Positions 1 to 8,915 of a stretch of 64,000 bases of DNA are shown piece by piece (within the stretch, counting starts at the first letter, position 1; every line of letters begins with the position of its first letter). The position numbers and the translations under genes are program-made. This DNA is from Bradyrhizobium viridifuturi. GTDB taxonomy: Bacteria; Pseudomonadota; Alphaproteobacteria; Rhizobiales; Xanthobacteraceae. Location of the stretch: assembly GCF_001238275.1 (NCBI RefSeq), contig NZ_LGTB01000022.1, positions 1-64,000 of the forward strand. The letters are read 5' to 3'. The notes under the pieces are model-generated. The model was not told the origin of the DNA. It saw only the letters and a program-made list of their open reading frames with translations, and did not search any database.

Positions 1-1
1 C

Positions 2-1696
2 CGCGGTGATCGCCCGAACTTTAGCCGCGACGACCGTGGGCCGCGCCGCGATCGCGACGACGCCCGCCCGGCGGGACGATCTTCCGACCGCAAATTCGGC
101 GACAGGAAGCCCTACGCACCGCGGGATCGCGATGGCGAGAAGCGGCCGTACACGCCGCGCGGTGAGCGATCCTATGGCGACCGTCCGTCGCGCGACGGTG
201 ATCGGCCCGAGCGGAAATTCGGCGGCGAGCGGAAGTTTTCGCGCGGCGGCGATCGCGGGGGAGATCGTGATCGTGGCCCGCGCAAGGATTTCGGTGATCG
301 TCCGCCGCGCGGCGAATCCAAGCCGTGGCAGAAGCGCGAGGGCGGCTCCGATCGTCCCGAGCGTGGTTCGCGTCCGTTCCGTGACGGCCCGCGCAAGTTC
401 GACAGGCCGCGCGACGATCGCGGCGGCGATGAGCGTCCGCGGTTCTCCCGGTCCCGCGACGATCGCGAGCAGGGCGATCGCCCGAAGTTCAGCCGGCCGC
501 GCTGGAAACAGGATGAAGACGGCGGTGATCGCCGTGACAGCCGTCGTCGTGAACGCCCCGAAGGCCGCACCGACTGGCAGGAGCATCCGCGCAGCGAGGG
601 CCGCTTCGGCGATCGTCCACGCCGCGACAACGAGGATGACAGCAGGATCTTCGCAAAGCGCCCGGCCTTCGGCGGCCGCGGCGCCTATCGCGAACGCGCC
701 TCAGATGACCGCCGCGAGCAGAAGCCGAAGAAATCCGGCGAGCGCATCGCCAAGGTGCTGGCCCGCGCCGGTCTCGCCTCGCGCCGCGATGCCGAGGAGA
801 TCGTCACCCAGGGCCGCGTCACCGTCAACGGACGGGTGATCAACTCGCCGGCGCTCGATATCACCGACAACGATGTCGTGGCGGTCGACGGCAAGCCGTT
901 ACCGCCGCGCGAGCGGACGCGGCTGTTCATGTATCACAAGCCGCGCGGACTGATGACGACGCATGCCGATCCCGAGGGGCGGCCGACCGTGTTCGACAAT
1001 CTGCCCGAGGGCCTGCCGCGGCTGATCTCGATCGGCCGGCTCGACTTCAACACCGAAGGCCTGCTGCTGCTGACCAATGACGGCGGCTTGGCGCGGACGC
1101 TGGAGCATCCCGACACCGGATGGCTGCGCCGCTATCGCGTGCGCGCGCATGGCGAGGTGACGCAGGCCCAGCTCGATCAGCTCAAGGACGGCGTCGAGGT
1201 CGACGGCGTCAAATACGGACCGATCGATGCGACGCTGGAGCGCGACCAGAGCTCCAACGTCTGGGTGGTGTTCGCGATCCGCGAGGGCAAGAACCGCGAG
1301 GTGCGCAACGTGATGGCGCATCTCGGGCTCGAGGTGAACCGCCTGATCCGGATCTCCTACGGCCCGTTCCAGCTCGGCGAGCTCGAGGAGGGCAAGGTCG
1401 AGGAGGTCAAGACGCGGGTGCTGCGCGAGCAGCTCGGCGAGAAGATCGCCAAGATCGCCGGTGCCGACTTCACGCGACCGGAGCAGCGTGACGCCGGCGA
1501 CGATGCACCCGCGAAGAAGCCGAAAGCCAAGCGCGAGACCATCAACGACCGCAAGGGCCGCCGCGTGCTGGTGCAGCGTACCGGCAGCGAGGAGGCGCGC
1601 GCCCGCAACGAGGACGAGGCCAACGGCTACGGCCCGCCGCGCCGTGCCAAGCGCGGCTATCACGGCAAGCGCGATCTCAAGCCGCAGGACGAGTAA
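2..1696 (+). CDS. rluB: 23S rRNA pseudouridine synthase, RluB/RsuA family, 5'-partial
   Basis: The frame is open from the left edge, so the true start lies outside the window; 564 residues are visible. Residues 1 to about 240 are a low-complexity, highly charged region rich in Arg, Asp, Gly and Phe (recurrent GDRP, PRDD and RKF blocks), probably disordered and RNA-binding. An S4 RNA-binding domain follows (KVLARAGLASRRDAEE, from about residue 248), then the pseudouridine synthase domain with the catalytic Asp in GRLDFNTEG. The tail is Lys/Arg-rich. The enzyme isomerises a uridine in 23S rRNA in the cytoplasm; which uridine is inferred from family similarity only. The first Met in the conserved part (755) is internal to the S4 domain and is not the start. 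rsmD follows 6 bases later, so the two rRNA-modification genes probably form an operon. Confidence 0.9.
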   Translation, partial: RGDRPNFSRDDRGPRRDRDDARPAGRSSDRKFGDRKPYAPRDRDGEKRPYTPRGERSYGDRPSRDGDRPERKFGGERKFSRGGDRGGDRDRGPRKDFGDRPPRGESKPWQKREGGSDRPERGSRPFRDGPRKFDRPRDDRGGDERPRFSRSRDDREQGDRPKFSRPRWKQDEDGGDRRDSRRRERPEGRTDWQEHPRSEGRFGDRPRRDNEDDSRIFAKRPAFGGRGAYRERASDDRREQKPKKSGERIAKVLARAGLASRRDAEEIVTQGRVTVNGRVINSPALDITDNDVVAVDGKPLPPRERTRLFMYHKPRGLMTTHADPEGRPTVFDNLPEGLPRLISIGRLDFNTEGLLLLTNDGGLARTLEHPDTGWLRRYRVRAHGEVTQAQLDQLKDGVEVDGVKYGPIDATLERDQSSNVWVVFAIREGKNREVRNVMAHLGLEVNRLIRISYGPFQLGELEEGKVEEVKTRVLREQLGEKIAKIAGADFTRPEQRDAGDDAPAKKPKAKRETINDRKGRRVLVQRTGSEEARARNEDEANGYGPPRRAKRGYHGKRDLKPQDE

Positions 1697-1702
1697 CGGT
1701 CG

Positions 1703-2260
1703 ATGCGTGTCGTCGGGGGCAGGCTGAAGGGCCGCAATCTCGCTTCGCCCTCGGGCCGCGAGATCCGCCCGACCGCGGACCGGTTGCGCGAGTCCGTGTT
1801 CAACATCCTGGTCCACGCCTACGACAACCCGATCGAGGACGCCCGCGTGCTCGATCTGTTTGCCGGCACCGGCGCGCTCGGCGTCGAGGCGGCCTCGCGC
1901 GGCGCGAAATTCACGCTGTTCGTCGACAATGGCGCCGAGGCGCGGGCGCTGCTGCGCAACAATGTCGAGTCGCTCGGCCTCGGCGGGACCACCAAGGTCT
2001 ATCGCCGCGATGCCACCGACCTCGGGCCGGCGCATCCGGTCGAGCCGTTCTCGCTGGTGTTTCTCGATCCGCCCTATGGCAAGGGCCTCGCCGACAAGGC
2101 GCTGGCCTCGCTGCGCGACGGCGGCTGGCTGGCGCCGGGCGCACTGCTCGTGGTGGAGGAGGCCAAGGCCGCGGCGTTCGCGGCGCCCGACGGCTTCGAG
2201 GAGCTCGAGCGGCGGGCCTATGACGACACGGAATTCGTCTTCCTTCGCGAAAAAGTGTAG
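1703..2260 (+). CDS. rsmD: 16S rRNA (guanine(966)-N(2))-methyltransferase RsmD
   Basis: The 185-residue protein matches the family length. It has the SAM-binding motif I VLDLFAGTGALGVEA (residues 49-63) and the catalytic N-methyltransferase motif DPPY (122-125), preceded by the family N-terminus RVVGGRLKGR. It methylates N2 of G966 in 16S rRNA using SAM during 30S assembly. The ATG is 6 bases after the rluB stop, consistent with co-transcription of two rRNA-modifying enzymes. Nothing looks damaged. Confidence 0.95.
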   Translation: MRVVGGRLKGRNLASPSGREIRPTADRLRESVFNILVHAYDNPIEDARVLDLFAGTGALGVEAASRGAKFTLFVDNGAEARALLRNNVESLGLGGTTKVYRRDATDLGPAHPVEPFSLVFLDPPYGKGLADKALASLRDGGWLAPGALLVVEEAKAAAFAAPDGFEELERRAYDDTEFVFLREKV

Positions 2261-2294
2261 GGCGCACCGGCCTCTATCGACCTTATGCTGCGGC

Positions 2295-2342
2295 ATGGTG
2301 GAGCCCGTCATCGGGCTCGGACCCGTTGGGCTATTCCACCAT
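2295..2342. repeat. Intergenic inverted repeat after rsmD
   Basis: Arms ATGGTGGA and TCCACCAT (2295-2302, 2335-2342) flank a GC-rich centre containing GTCATCGGGC and GACCCGTTGG. The same centre words recur at 3214-3260, so this belongs to a dispersed palindromic element. It may also end rsmD transcription, although no T-run follows. Confidence 0.5.
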
Positions 2343-2377
2343 ACGACGGACCAATCTTCGCTTTCGGAGCGTGAACC

Positions 2378-3004
2378 ATGGCCGACACTCTCGCCGGGCT
2401 CGCAGTTCAGCTGGAGACGCGCGTCAAGGCGTTGCGCGGCGCGGGCGATGACGCAGCGCTGCTGGCGGCCGCGCGTGACGCCGCCGACCAGATCGGGCGT
2501 CGTCGCGGCGCGCTCGATGCTGACGCGCACGAAGCGCTCGGAATGATTCAGCGGATGACGTTCAACGCCGCGGCCGATTGCTGGCCGGGCTGGGCCGTTT
2601 CGGACAAGCCGATCGATCCGGCTCACCTGCTGGCCGCGCGCGACCTTGCCGAGCACTCGCTGGATCTTGTGCAGGAGCTGGAGCTTGGGCCGGCGCGGCT
2701 CGGAACGGGCGCCTGGCTGGTCGGGGCCTTCGATCTGGCGCTTGGCCGCTATGACGAGGCGATCGACATCTTTCGCGGTGCACGTCAGAACTATGCCGCC
2801 GCGCGCGCACCGGGCCTGGTGCTGCTGACGGACGGCTATGTCGCGATCGCGCGGCAATTGGCCGGGGATCAAACGTCATCCCGCGACGAAGGTCTCGATC
2901 AGGTCTGCGAGCGGATCGCAGCAGGCGGGTTCGAGCACGGCGACGAATGGATCGCGCAACTGCGCACCGCGCTGGAGGTCTTCACGCGGCAAGTGAATTC
3001 CTAG
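2378..3004 (+). CDS. Conserved hypothetical protein, helical
   Basis: The product has 208 residues and I do not recognise a family. It is Ala-rich and predicted mostly helical, with no signal peptide or membrane segment. The segment around residues 85-150 (LAARDLAEHSLDLVQELELG, then GAFDLALGRYDEAIDIFRGA) resembles tetratricopeptide-type helix pairs, and GRYDEAIDIF is TPR-like, but there is only about one convincing unit. The ATG is the first in frame; GGAGCG lies 6-11 bases upstream (2367-2372). Repeat elements isolate it on both sides, so it is probably monocistronic. Codon usage matches the neighbours, so it is a real gene; function is unknown. Confidence 0.7.
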   Translation: MADTLAGLAVQLETRVKALRGAGDDAALLAAARDAADQIGRRRGALDADAHEALGMIQRMTFNAAADCWPGWAVSDKPIDPAHLLAARDLAEHSLDLVQELELGPARLGTGAWLVGAFDLALGRYDEAIDIFRGARQNYAAARAPGLVLLTDGYVAIARQLAGDQTSSRDEGLDQVCERIAAGGFEHGDEWIAQLRTALEVFTRQVNS

Positions 3005-3076
3005 GATGGGTGGAGCCAAGCGATACCCATCATGATGCCGCAGAGGCGATGGGTATCGCTGCGCTCCACCCATCCT
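3004..3076. repeat. Long inverted repeat with GGATGGGTGGAG arms
   Basis: Arms of about 28 bases (3004-3031 and 3048-3076), beginning GGATGGGTGGAG and ending CTCCACCCATCC, can form a near-perfect hairpin with a loop of about 16 bases. It sits directly after the stop codon at 3004 and could act as a terminator-like or mRNA-stabilising structure. Confidence 0.75.
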
Positions 3077-3108
3077 ACGGGCTACGGATCGTCACCGCGT
3101 CATGACCT

Positions 3109-3276
3109 GTCGTCCCTGCGAAAGCAGGACCCATAACCACAGGATCGTGTGGTTGGATTCGCTGTAGCCCCAGCTAGCTCTAACGGCAATCAGCGGTGGT
3201 TATGGGTCCCGGGTCGCTCGGAGCCTGTCATCGGGCGGCGCTTTGCGCCGACCCGTTGGCTTGCCCGGGACGACGG
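3109..3276. repeat. Dispersed palindromic element, copy 1
   Basis: It begins GTCGTCCCTGCGAAAGCAGG, continues into CCCATAACCAC, and ends with the complementary GTGGTTATGGGTCCCGGG and CCCGGGACGAC. The same outer and inner words recur at 41706, 43125, 45986, 56003 and 56199. It carries no convincing gene and lies between two converging genes. Confidence 0.8.
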
Positions 3277-3288
3277 AGCGTGTGGTGG

Positions 3289-5106
3289 CTACCGCCGCCC
3301 GAACAGCTTCTCTATATCGCTCAGCTTCAATTCGACATAGGTCGGCCGGCCGTGGTTGCACTGGCCGGAGTTCGGCGTGTCTTCCATCTCGCGGAGCAGC
3401 GCGTTCATCTCTTCCGGCTTGAGGCGTCTGCCGGCGCGGACCGAGCCGTGGCAGGCCATGGTGGCGGCGACGTGCATCAGGCGGCGCTCCAGCGGCAGCG
3501 CCTCGTCCCATTCCGCCATGTGCTCGGCGAGGTCGCGGAGCAGGCCGGCCGCGTTGGCCTTGCCGAGCAGCGATGGCGTCTCGCGCACGGCAACCGCGCC
3601 GGGGCCGAAGGATTCGATCGCGAGCCCGAACGAGCACAGCTCCTCGGCGCGATCGAGCAGTTTCTCGACGGTCGCCTCATCGAGCTCGACGATCTCGGGG
3701 ATCAGCAGGATCTGGCGCTGCACGCCGTTCTTCGCCAGCGAGGCCTTCAGCCTCTCGTAGACGATGCGCTCATGCGCCGCGTGCTGGTCGACCACGATGA
3801 GACCATCGCGGGTCTGCGAGACGATGTAGGTCTCGTGGATCTGGGTGCGCGCGGCGCCAAGCGGACGGTCGAGCAGATCGGGCGCGGGTGCGGCCTCGAA
3901 GCGCACATCGGCGGTCGGGGTGCCGACGTCGAAGGCGGCCTGTCCCGGTTCGGCGAAGGCCGTCGCCGCAGCGCTTTCGAATCCGCGCATTGGACCAGTT
4001 GGATAGGACGGCGAGCTGCGCCAGTCCCAATTGCCTGGGCGTGGCGGCGTGAAGGCGGGGCGGAACGCCTGCAACGTCGCGCCGTCGGCGGTGTTGGCCG
4101 CGGTGCGCCGGCCTTCGCGCGCGAGGCCGTCCTTCAGCGCGTGCACGATCAGCGCGCGCACTAGGCCGGCGTTGCGGAAGCGCACCTCGGTCTTGGCCGG
4201 ATGCACATTGGCGTCGACCTCTTGCGGGTCGCAGGTCACGAACAGCGCCACCACGGGATGGCGGTCGCGCGGCAGATAGTCGGAATAGGCCGCGCGCACC
4301 GCGCCGAGGATCAGCTTGTCGCGCACCGGGCGGCCGTTGACGAACAGATATTGCCCGAGCGCGTTGGCGCGGGTCAGCGACGGCGCGGCGGCAAAGCCCT
4401 CGACCACGACGCCTTCGCGCTCGGATCGGACTTCGATCGCGCTGGCTCGGAAATCCGCGCCCAGGATATCGCCAAGCCGCGTCAGCCGGCCGGCCGCCCC
4501 GGGCAGCGCGGCGGCCCAGGTCACCGGAGCACGCTCTTCGCCGGCCAGCGTGAAGGCGATGTCGGGGCGCGCCATGCCGAGCCGCCGCACCACCTCGCGG
4601 ATCGCCTCCGCCTCGGTGCGGTCGGTCTTGAGGAATTTCAGCCGCGCCGGCGTCGCATAGAACAGCTCGTTGACCTCGACGCGGGTGCCTTGGCCGAGCG
4701 CGGCCGGCATGATCTCCGATTTCTCGCCGCCCTCGACCGACAGCGACCAGGCATGCGACTCGCTGGCATGACGCGTGGTGATGCCGAGCTTGGCGACCGC
4801 GCCGATCGACGGCAGCGCCTCGCCGCGGAACCCGAGCGTGCGGATGCGCAGCAGGTCTTCGTCGTCGAGCTTGGAGGTGGCGTGGCGGTCGACCGCGAGC
4901 GCGAGATCCGACCGCGTCATGCCGCCGCCGTCATCGGTGATGCCGATCCGGCGCCGCCCGCCGCCATCGGTGAACACGTCGATCCGGCTCGCGCCGGCGT
5001 CGATCGCGTTCTCGACCAGTTCCTTGACTACGCTCGCAGGGCGTTCGACCACTTCGCCGGCGGCGATGCGGTTGACGAGCTGTTCGGGAAGCTGGCGGAC
5101 GGGCAT
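3289..5106 (-). CDS. mutL: DNA mismatch repair protein MutL
   Basis: The 605-residue protein begins MPVRQLPEQLVNRIAAGEVV. The frame is open to 5172 with an upstream ATG at 5145, but 5106 is the family start. The GHKL ATPase motifs are intact: ELVENAIDAG (29-38), DDGGGM and TLGFRGEALPSIG. The C-terminal domain contains DQHAAHERIVYE, which matches the DQHA(X)2E(X)4E endonuclease motif, and GQCNHGRPTYVEL. It therefore belongs to the MutL class with intrinsic nicking activity, found in bacteria lacking MutH. It acts after MutS to license strand excision. No mutS is in the window. Confidence 0.95.
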   Translation of the reverse strand: MPVRQLPEQLVNRIAAGEVVERPASVVKELVENAIDAGASRIDVFTDGGGRRRIGITDDGGGMTRSDLALAVDRHATSKLDDEDLLRIRTLGFRGEALPSIGAVAKLGITTRHASESHAWSLSVEGGEKSEIMPAALGQGTRVEVNELFYATPARLKFLKTDRTEAEAIREVVRRLGMARPDIAFTLAGEERAPVTWAAALPGAAGRLTRLGDILGADFRASAIEVRSEREGVVVEGFAAAPSLTRANALGQYLFVNGRPVRDKLILGAVRAAYSDYLPRDRHPVVALFVTCDPQEVDANVHPAKTEVRFRNAGLVRALIVHALKDGLAREGRRTAANTADGATLQAFRPAFTPPRPGNWDWRSSPSYPTGPMRGFESAAATAFAEPGQAAFDVGTPTADVRFEAAPAPDLLDRPLGAARTQIHETYIVSQTRDGLIVVDQHAAHERIVYERLKASLAKNGVQRQILLIPEIVELDEATVEKLLDRAEELCSFGLAIESFGPGAVAVRETPSLLGKANAAGLLRDLAEHMAEWDEALPLERRLMHVAATMACHGSVRAGRRLKPEEMNALLREMEDTPNSGQCNHGRPTYVELKLSDIEKLFGRR

Positions 5107-5336
5107 GGATTGCGCGATCGGACAAGGATTCGAGGTTGACGGCATTCTAGTCGGCCTGCCCGCCAAATGCATGGGCCGGTCCGCGAATGGCTGCCTTTTG
5201 CTGGGGATGGAGCCGGCCTATCGCCTTGAAGACGCTCACCTTCGCGTGTGCTCCGGCTACGCCCTACGTGGCGATTGTGGGGCCTCACGCGCGGGTATAT
5301 CGTTTAGAAAAATTATAATCCGATCGGAGGATAGCC

Positions 5337-5648
5337 ATGTGCCATTTGTTCTCGCACCAGCCGCAGCGCAATTATGAGTCGCAGACCCGGTCGCTGCGAA
5401 TCGGCGGTCACTGCACCTCGATCCGGCTGGAAATGTCGTTCTGGGACACGCTGGAGGAGATCGCCGCCAAGGAGGGGATGAGCGTCGCCAAGTTCGTCAC
5501 CACGCTGTATGGCGAAGTCCTCAACCACCATGGCGAAGTCAATAATTTCGCATCGCTGCTGCGGTGCTGCTGTTTGATCTATCGCTCGCAGAGCACCACG
5601 CCTGTCTCCGAGTTTCAGAGCCAGCCCATCCTGGACGCTGCCGAATAG
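5337..5648 (+). CDS. Ribbon-helix-helix domain protein
   Basis: This 103-residue protein has the RHH_4-type core TRSLRIGGHCTSIRLEMSFWDTLEEIAAKEGMSVAKFV, i.e. a beta strand (TSIRLE) followed by two helices, typical of small DNA-binding regulators common in Rhizobiales. The Cys-rich C-terminus (LLRCCCLIYRS) is unusual and could bind metal or form disulphides, but that is speculative. GGAGGA lies just upstream of the ATG. The target is unknown; the protein is next to neither a toxin nor an obvious regulated operon. A terminator follows at 5673. Confidence 0.85.
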   Translation: MCHLFSHQPQRNYESQTRSLRIGGHCTSIRLEMSFWDTLEEIAAKEGMSVAKFVTTLYGEVLNHHGEVNNFASLLRCCCLIYRSQSTTPVSEFQSQPILDAAE

Positions 5649-5672
5649 GCTTGCGGATTCATCGCGCAAGAA

Positions 5673-5704
5673 AAGCGGCCTTGTCCTGTTGGGCAAGGCC
5701 GCTT
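5673..5704. terminator. Bidirectional hairpin between converging genes
   Basis: A perfect 11-bp stem AAGCGGCCTTG / CAAGGCCGCTT (5673-5683, 5694-5704) with a 10-base loop lies between the RHH gene and the converging GMC oxidoreductase gene. An A-run before it and weak T content after it suit termination on either strand. Confidence 0.8.
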
Positions 5705-5731
5705 CAGTGAGAGGGGAACTGTAGTTTCTTG

Positions 5732-7298
5732 CTAGATCTCCTTCCGCTGCATCGCGCCGGCGATGCTGTCGGCCTGGCGGATCGCCAGCGACACGATCGT
5801 CAGCGTCGGATTGCAGGCGGCACCGCTCGTGAACTGGCTGCCGTCTGAGACGAACAGGTTCTTGATGTCGTGGCTCTGGCCGAACTTGTTGACCACGCCG
5901 TCGCGCGGCTTCTCGCTCATCCGGTTGGTGCCCATGTTGTGGGTGGAGGGATAGGGCGGCGTCGGATAGGTCACGGTGGCGCCGACCGCCTCATAGACCG
6001 CGGCGCCCTGCTTGTAGGCGTGATCGCGCATAGCGACGTCGTTCGGATGGTCGTCGAAATGCACGCTGGCGACCGGCATGCCGAACTTGTCTTTGATCTT
6101 CGGATCCAGCGTGATGCGGTTGGTCTCCTGCGGCATGTCCTCGCCGACCAGCCACATGCCGGCCATCCGCGGATAGCCCTCGATCGCGCTGGTGAAGCTG
6201 CGGCCCCAGGCGCCGGGATTGAGGAACGCGGCCATGAAGGGCAGGCCGAGCGACAGCGTCTCCATCTCGTAGCCGCCGACGAAGCCGCGGCTCGGATTAT
6301 TCTTGGCCTCGTCGCGAATGATGCCGGCCATCGTGGTGCCGCGATACATGTGCACCGACTTCTCGAAGCTCGCATACACGCTGCCGGTCATGTGCCGCAT
6401 GTAGTTGCGGCCGACCTGGCCGGATGAATTGGCGAGCCCGTCCGGGAACATGCTCGAGGCGCTGTTGAGCAACAGCCGCGGGCTCTCGATCGAGTTGCCG
6501 GCGACCGCGACCACGCGGGCCTTCTGGCGCTGCATCGCGCCGGTTGAATCGGCATAAACCACGCCGGTGACCTTGCCGGACTGGTCGTGCTCGATCTTGA
6601 TCACCATGCTGCCGGGGCGCACTTCGAGATTGCCGGTGGCTTCGCCCTTCGGAATCTCGGTGTAGAGCGTCGACCATTTGGCGCCCGACTTGCAGCCTGG
6701 AAGCAGAAGCCGATCTGCTGGCACGAGCCGCGGCCGTCGCGCGGCTCGCTGTTGATCGCCATCCGCCCGGTATGGACCTCCTTGTAGCCGAGCTTCTTGG
6801 CGCCGGCTTCCATGACCTTGAAGTTGTTGTTGCCGGGTAGGCAGGGATGCCGTTGGTGCGGGTCACGCCCATCTTGTCCTCGGCCTTGGCGTACCACGGC
6901 TCCATTTCGGCGAGTGTGATCGGCCAGTCCAAGAGATTGGCGCCGGGGATGCCGCCGTAAGCCGACTTGATCTTGAACTCGTGCTCGTCGAAGCGCAGCG
7001 ACGCGCCGGCCCAGTGCGTGGTCGAGCCGCCGACTGCCTTGACGATCCAGGCCGGCAGGCCCGGAAAGTCCTGGTGCACGCGCCAGCTGCCCGAGGTAGA
7101 GCGCGCGTCGGACCAGGCGAGCTGGGTGAAGCTGTCCCATTCATCGTTGATGAAGTCCTGGTTCTCGATGCGCGGACCGGCCTCCAGGATCACGACCTTG
7201 ATGCCCTTCTGCGCCAGTTCATTGCCGAGCGTTCCGCCGCCGGCACCGGAGCCGACGATCACGACAACGCCGCTGTCATTCAGATCGAATTTTGCCAT
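5732..7298 (-). CDS. GMC-family FAD oxidoreductase (gluconate/glucose dehydrogenase large-subunit type), two frameshifts
   Basis: This flavoprotein resembles the large subunit of three-component gluconate 2-dehydrogenases and FAD-glucose dehydrogenases. The N-terminus has the FAD Rossmann motif VVIVGSGAGGGTLG, the middle has GGSTTHWAG, and the C-terminus has HNMGTNRM and NPTLTIVSLAIR, where the catalytic His and Asn lie. The ATG at 7298 has a strong AGGAGG site. The frame breaks twice, near 6837 (after GIPAYP) and 6697 (after QIGFCFQ); adding one base at each restores a continuous protein of about 522 residues. It lacks a signal peptide, so export by hitchhiking on the Tat signal of the next upstream gene (7324-7871) is likely. 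Likely role: oxidation of a sugar or sugar acid in the periplasm. Confidence 0.85.
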
Positions 7299-7323
7299 TG
7301 TGTCCTCCTGACCGTTTCCGACG

Positions 7324-7871
7324 CTATGCCTTGGGCAGCCAGTCGATGTCGGCGAAGCCGCGCTTGATGTAGCCGCCATGCTCGGCGGAGGAGCCCTCGT
7401 AGCCGAACCGCGGCCACACCTCCTTGTTGTTGTAGAGCGAGACGATGAGGTCGCCGCGGACCTGCTGGAAGAACGCGCTCTGCTCGATCTGCTGCAGCAG
7501 CGCGACGCGATCGTTTTCCCAGGCGAGCTGGGCATACGGCATCTTGTGGCGGTCGTTGGCCGCCTGATCGAGCCGGGCAACGCCGTCATTGATCAGCGAT
7601 TTGACCGCCGGATCCTTGGCCGCCTTGGCATCCCATGCTTGACCGCCGTGATGTAGTAGCTGTCGCCGAGGAAATCGTGCGGATAGATGTCGCGCGCGAC
7701 CTTCAACAACGTCTTCATCGTGGCCGGCGCCAGCGTCGAGGCCTCTTCGGCCCATGCATCGGTGATGCCGAGCCCGGTCGATGTCGCGATCGCGACGGCG
7801 GGTGCGGTGACGGCCGCGCCCTTGAGAAAGACACGCCGGTCATATTTGCTGCGTCGATCGATTTCTCTCAT
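7324..7871 (-). CDS. Gluconate 2-dehydrogenase subunit 3 family protein, Tat-exported, one frameshift
   Basis: The protein starts with a Tat signal (DRRVFLKGAAVTAPAVAIA, twin Arg at residues 12-13) at an ATG with GGAGGA upstream. The mature part is the small chaperone-like subunit (PF13618 type) that accompanies GMC flavoproteins; in related FAD-glucose dehydrogenases this subunit carries the catalytic subunit through the Tat pore. The frame breaks near 7640 after SYYITAV; one added base joins it to QAWDAKAAKDPAVKSLINDG and on to the end (DIDWLPKA), about 182 residues. It lies 25 bases upstream of the flavoprotein gene in the same operon. Confidence 0.85.
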
Positions 7872-7914
7872 GGGTTCCTCCGAAGTTTATTTTCTGTTTG
7901 GATCTGCAACTGGA

Positions 7915-8310
7915 TTAGCCGAAGCGCCCGCCGCGCTGGATCACCTCGATCTTGTAGCCGTCGGGATCGGAGACGAAGAAGAAGCGCGCCAGCGTCTTGC
8001 CGTCATGCTTGAAGTCACGCAGCGGTCCAGGCGACAGCCTCTCCTGCTCGAAGCGGGCGTGCTCGGCATCGACGTCGTCGACGACGACGGCGAGGTGGCC
8101 GTAGCCGTCGCCGAGCGCGTAGGGCTCCTTGCGATCGAAATTGACCGTGAGCTCGACCTCGAACGGCGAGGACGGATGGCGCAGATAGATCAGCGCGAAA
8201 TCGGGAAATCGCAGATTGTCCGCGATCTCGAGCCCGAATGCGCGATGATAGAAGTCGAGCGCCCTGGCCTCGTCGAACACGCGGATCATCGAATGCACGG
8301 GTTTCGCCAT
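7915..8310 (-). CDS. VOC-family protein, lactoylglutathione lyase-like
   Basis: The 131-residue protein has the paired beta-alpha-beta-beta-beta fold of glyoxalase I (VOC superfamily): HSMIRVFDEARALDFYHRAFG at the start and GHLAVVVDDVDAEH then FVSDPDGYKIEVIQR at the end. Candidate metal ligands are His6, a Glu in FEVELTVNF, His in GYGHLAVVV and Glu in YKIEVI, the glyoxalase I pattern. It could isomerise the glutathione hemithioacetal of methylglyoxal, or act on another substrate. Its ATG directly follows the cytochrome c stop codon, and it lies inside the dehydrogenase operon, suggesting it deals with a reactive aldehyde linked to the same substrate. Confidence 0.85.
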   Translation of the reverse strand: MAKPVHSMIRVFDEARALDFYHRAFGLEIADNLRFPDFALIYLRHPSSPFEVELTVNFDRKEPYALGDGYGHLAVVVDDVDAEHARFEQERLSPGPLRDFKHDGKTLARFFFVSDPDGYKIEVIQRGGRFG

Positions 8311-8729
8311 TCAGTTCAGCTCCTTCAGATAGGCGATGATCATGGCGCGGGTTTCCGGCTTGGCCTGTCGATAGGCCATCACGGCGCCCGGGATCACCGC
8401 TTGCGGATTGGTCAGCCAGGCATCGAGCCTGGCGTCGTCCCAGACGAAATCGGCCTTGGCGAAGCCGCGGAATATTTGAAGCCGTCGGCCTGGCCGGCAT
8501 GGCGGCCGACGACCTTGTAGAGCGACGGTCCCTGCCGGACAGGATCTGTCGTGTTGGTCGTGTGGCAGGTCGCGCATTGCTGCTTGAACAGCGTCGCACC
8601 ATCGGGTGGCTTGGCGGCAGGCAAAGGCATCTGCGCGCTGGCCATTTGCACTGCGAGCATTGCGCTGCAAAATCCCAGCGCCAACATCCGTCTTGCAGCC
8701 CACCTTGCGTGCAGCTTTGTCATATACAT
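8311..8729 (-). CDS. Secreted monohaem cytochrome c, one frameshift
   Basis: An ATG at 8729 (AGAGG 6 bases upstream) opens a signal peptide (MLALGFCSAMLAVQMASA) followed by a class I cytochrome c with the haem motif CATCH in FKQQCATCHTTNT. A likely axial Met is in PGAVMAYRQAKPE near the end. The frame breaks near 8466 after DGFKYSA; one added base restores GFAKADFVWDDARLDAWL and the end IIAYLKELN, giving about 139 residues. As first gene of the operon it probably accepts electrons from the flavoprotein at the periplasmic side. It has one haem motif, not the three of classical FAD-glucose dehydrogenase cytochrome subunits. Confidence 0.85.
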
Positions 8730-8915
8730 CACCGCCTCTGTGCAGTGACTGTAGGAGGCTGAAATCCGCCGTTGGTAGTAGCGGGCTGTTTCACGGCAGA
8801 ACAAAGCTGGGCGGTGATCTGGCGCGGAACCGGTCGCTGCCGCATATGCGGACGACAAATCCGCAAAATGACCGCGAAATCCCTGCACGATCACCACACG
8901 ACGCAGCTTGCATTG

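Noticed and set aside
2261..2294. Continuation of the rsmD reading region in another frame
   Set aside because: It is a long open frame on the plus strand caused by GC-rich codon bias; RsmD ends normally at 2260 with its full length and motifs.
899..2872. 657-codon minus-strand open frame opposite rluB and rsmD
   Set aside because: It mirrors the coding frames of two certain genes, has Arg/His-rich composition and no domain; typical antisense shadow in high-GC DNA.
5673..5704. CRISPR-like repeat
   Set aside because: Single hairpin only; no regularly spaced direct repeats anywhere in the window.
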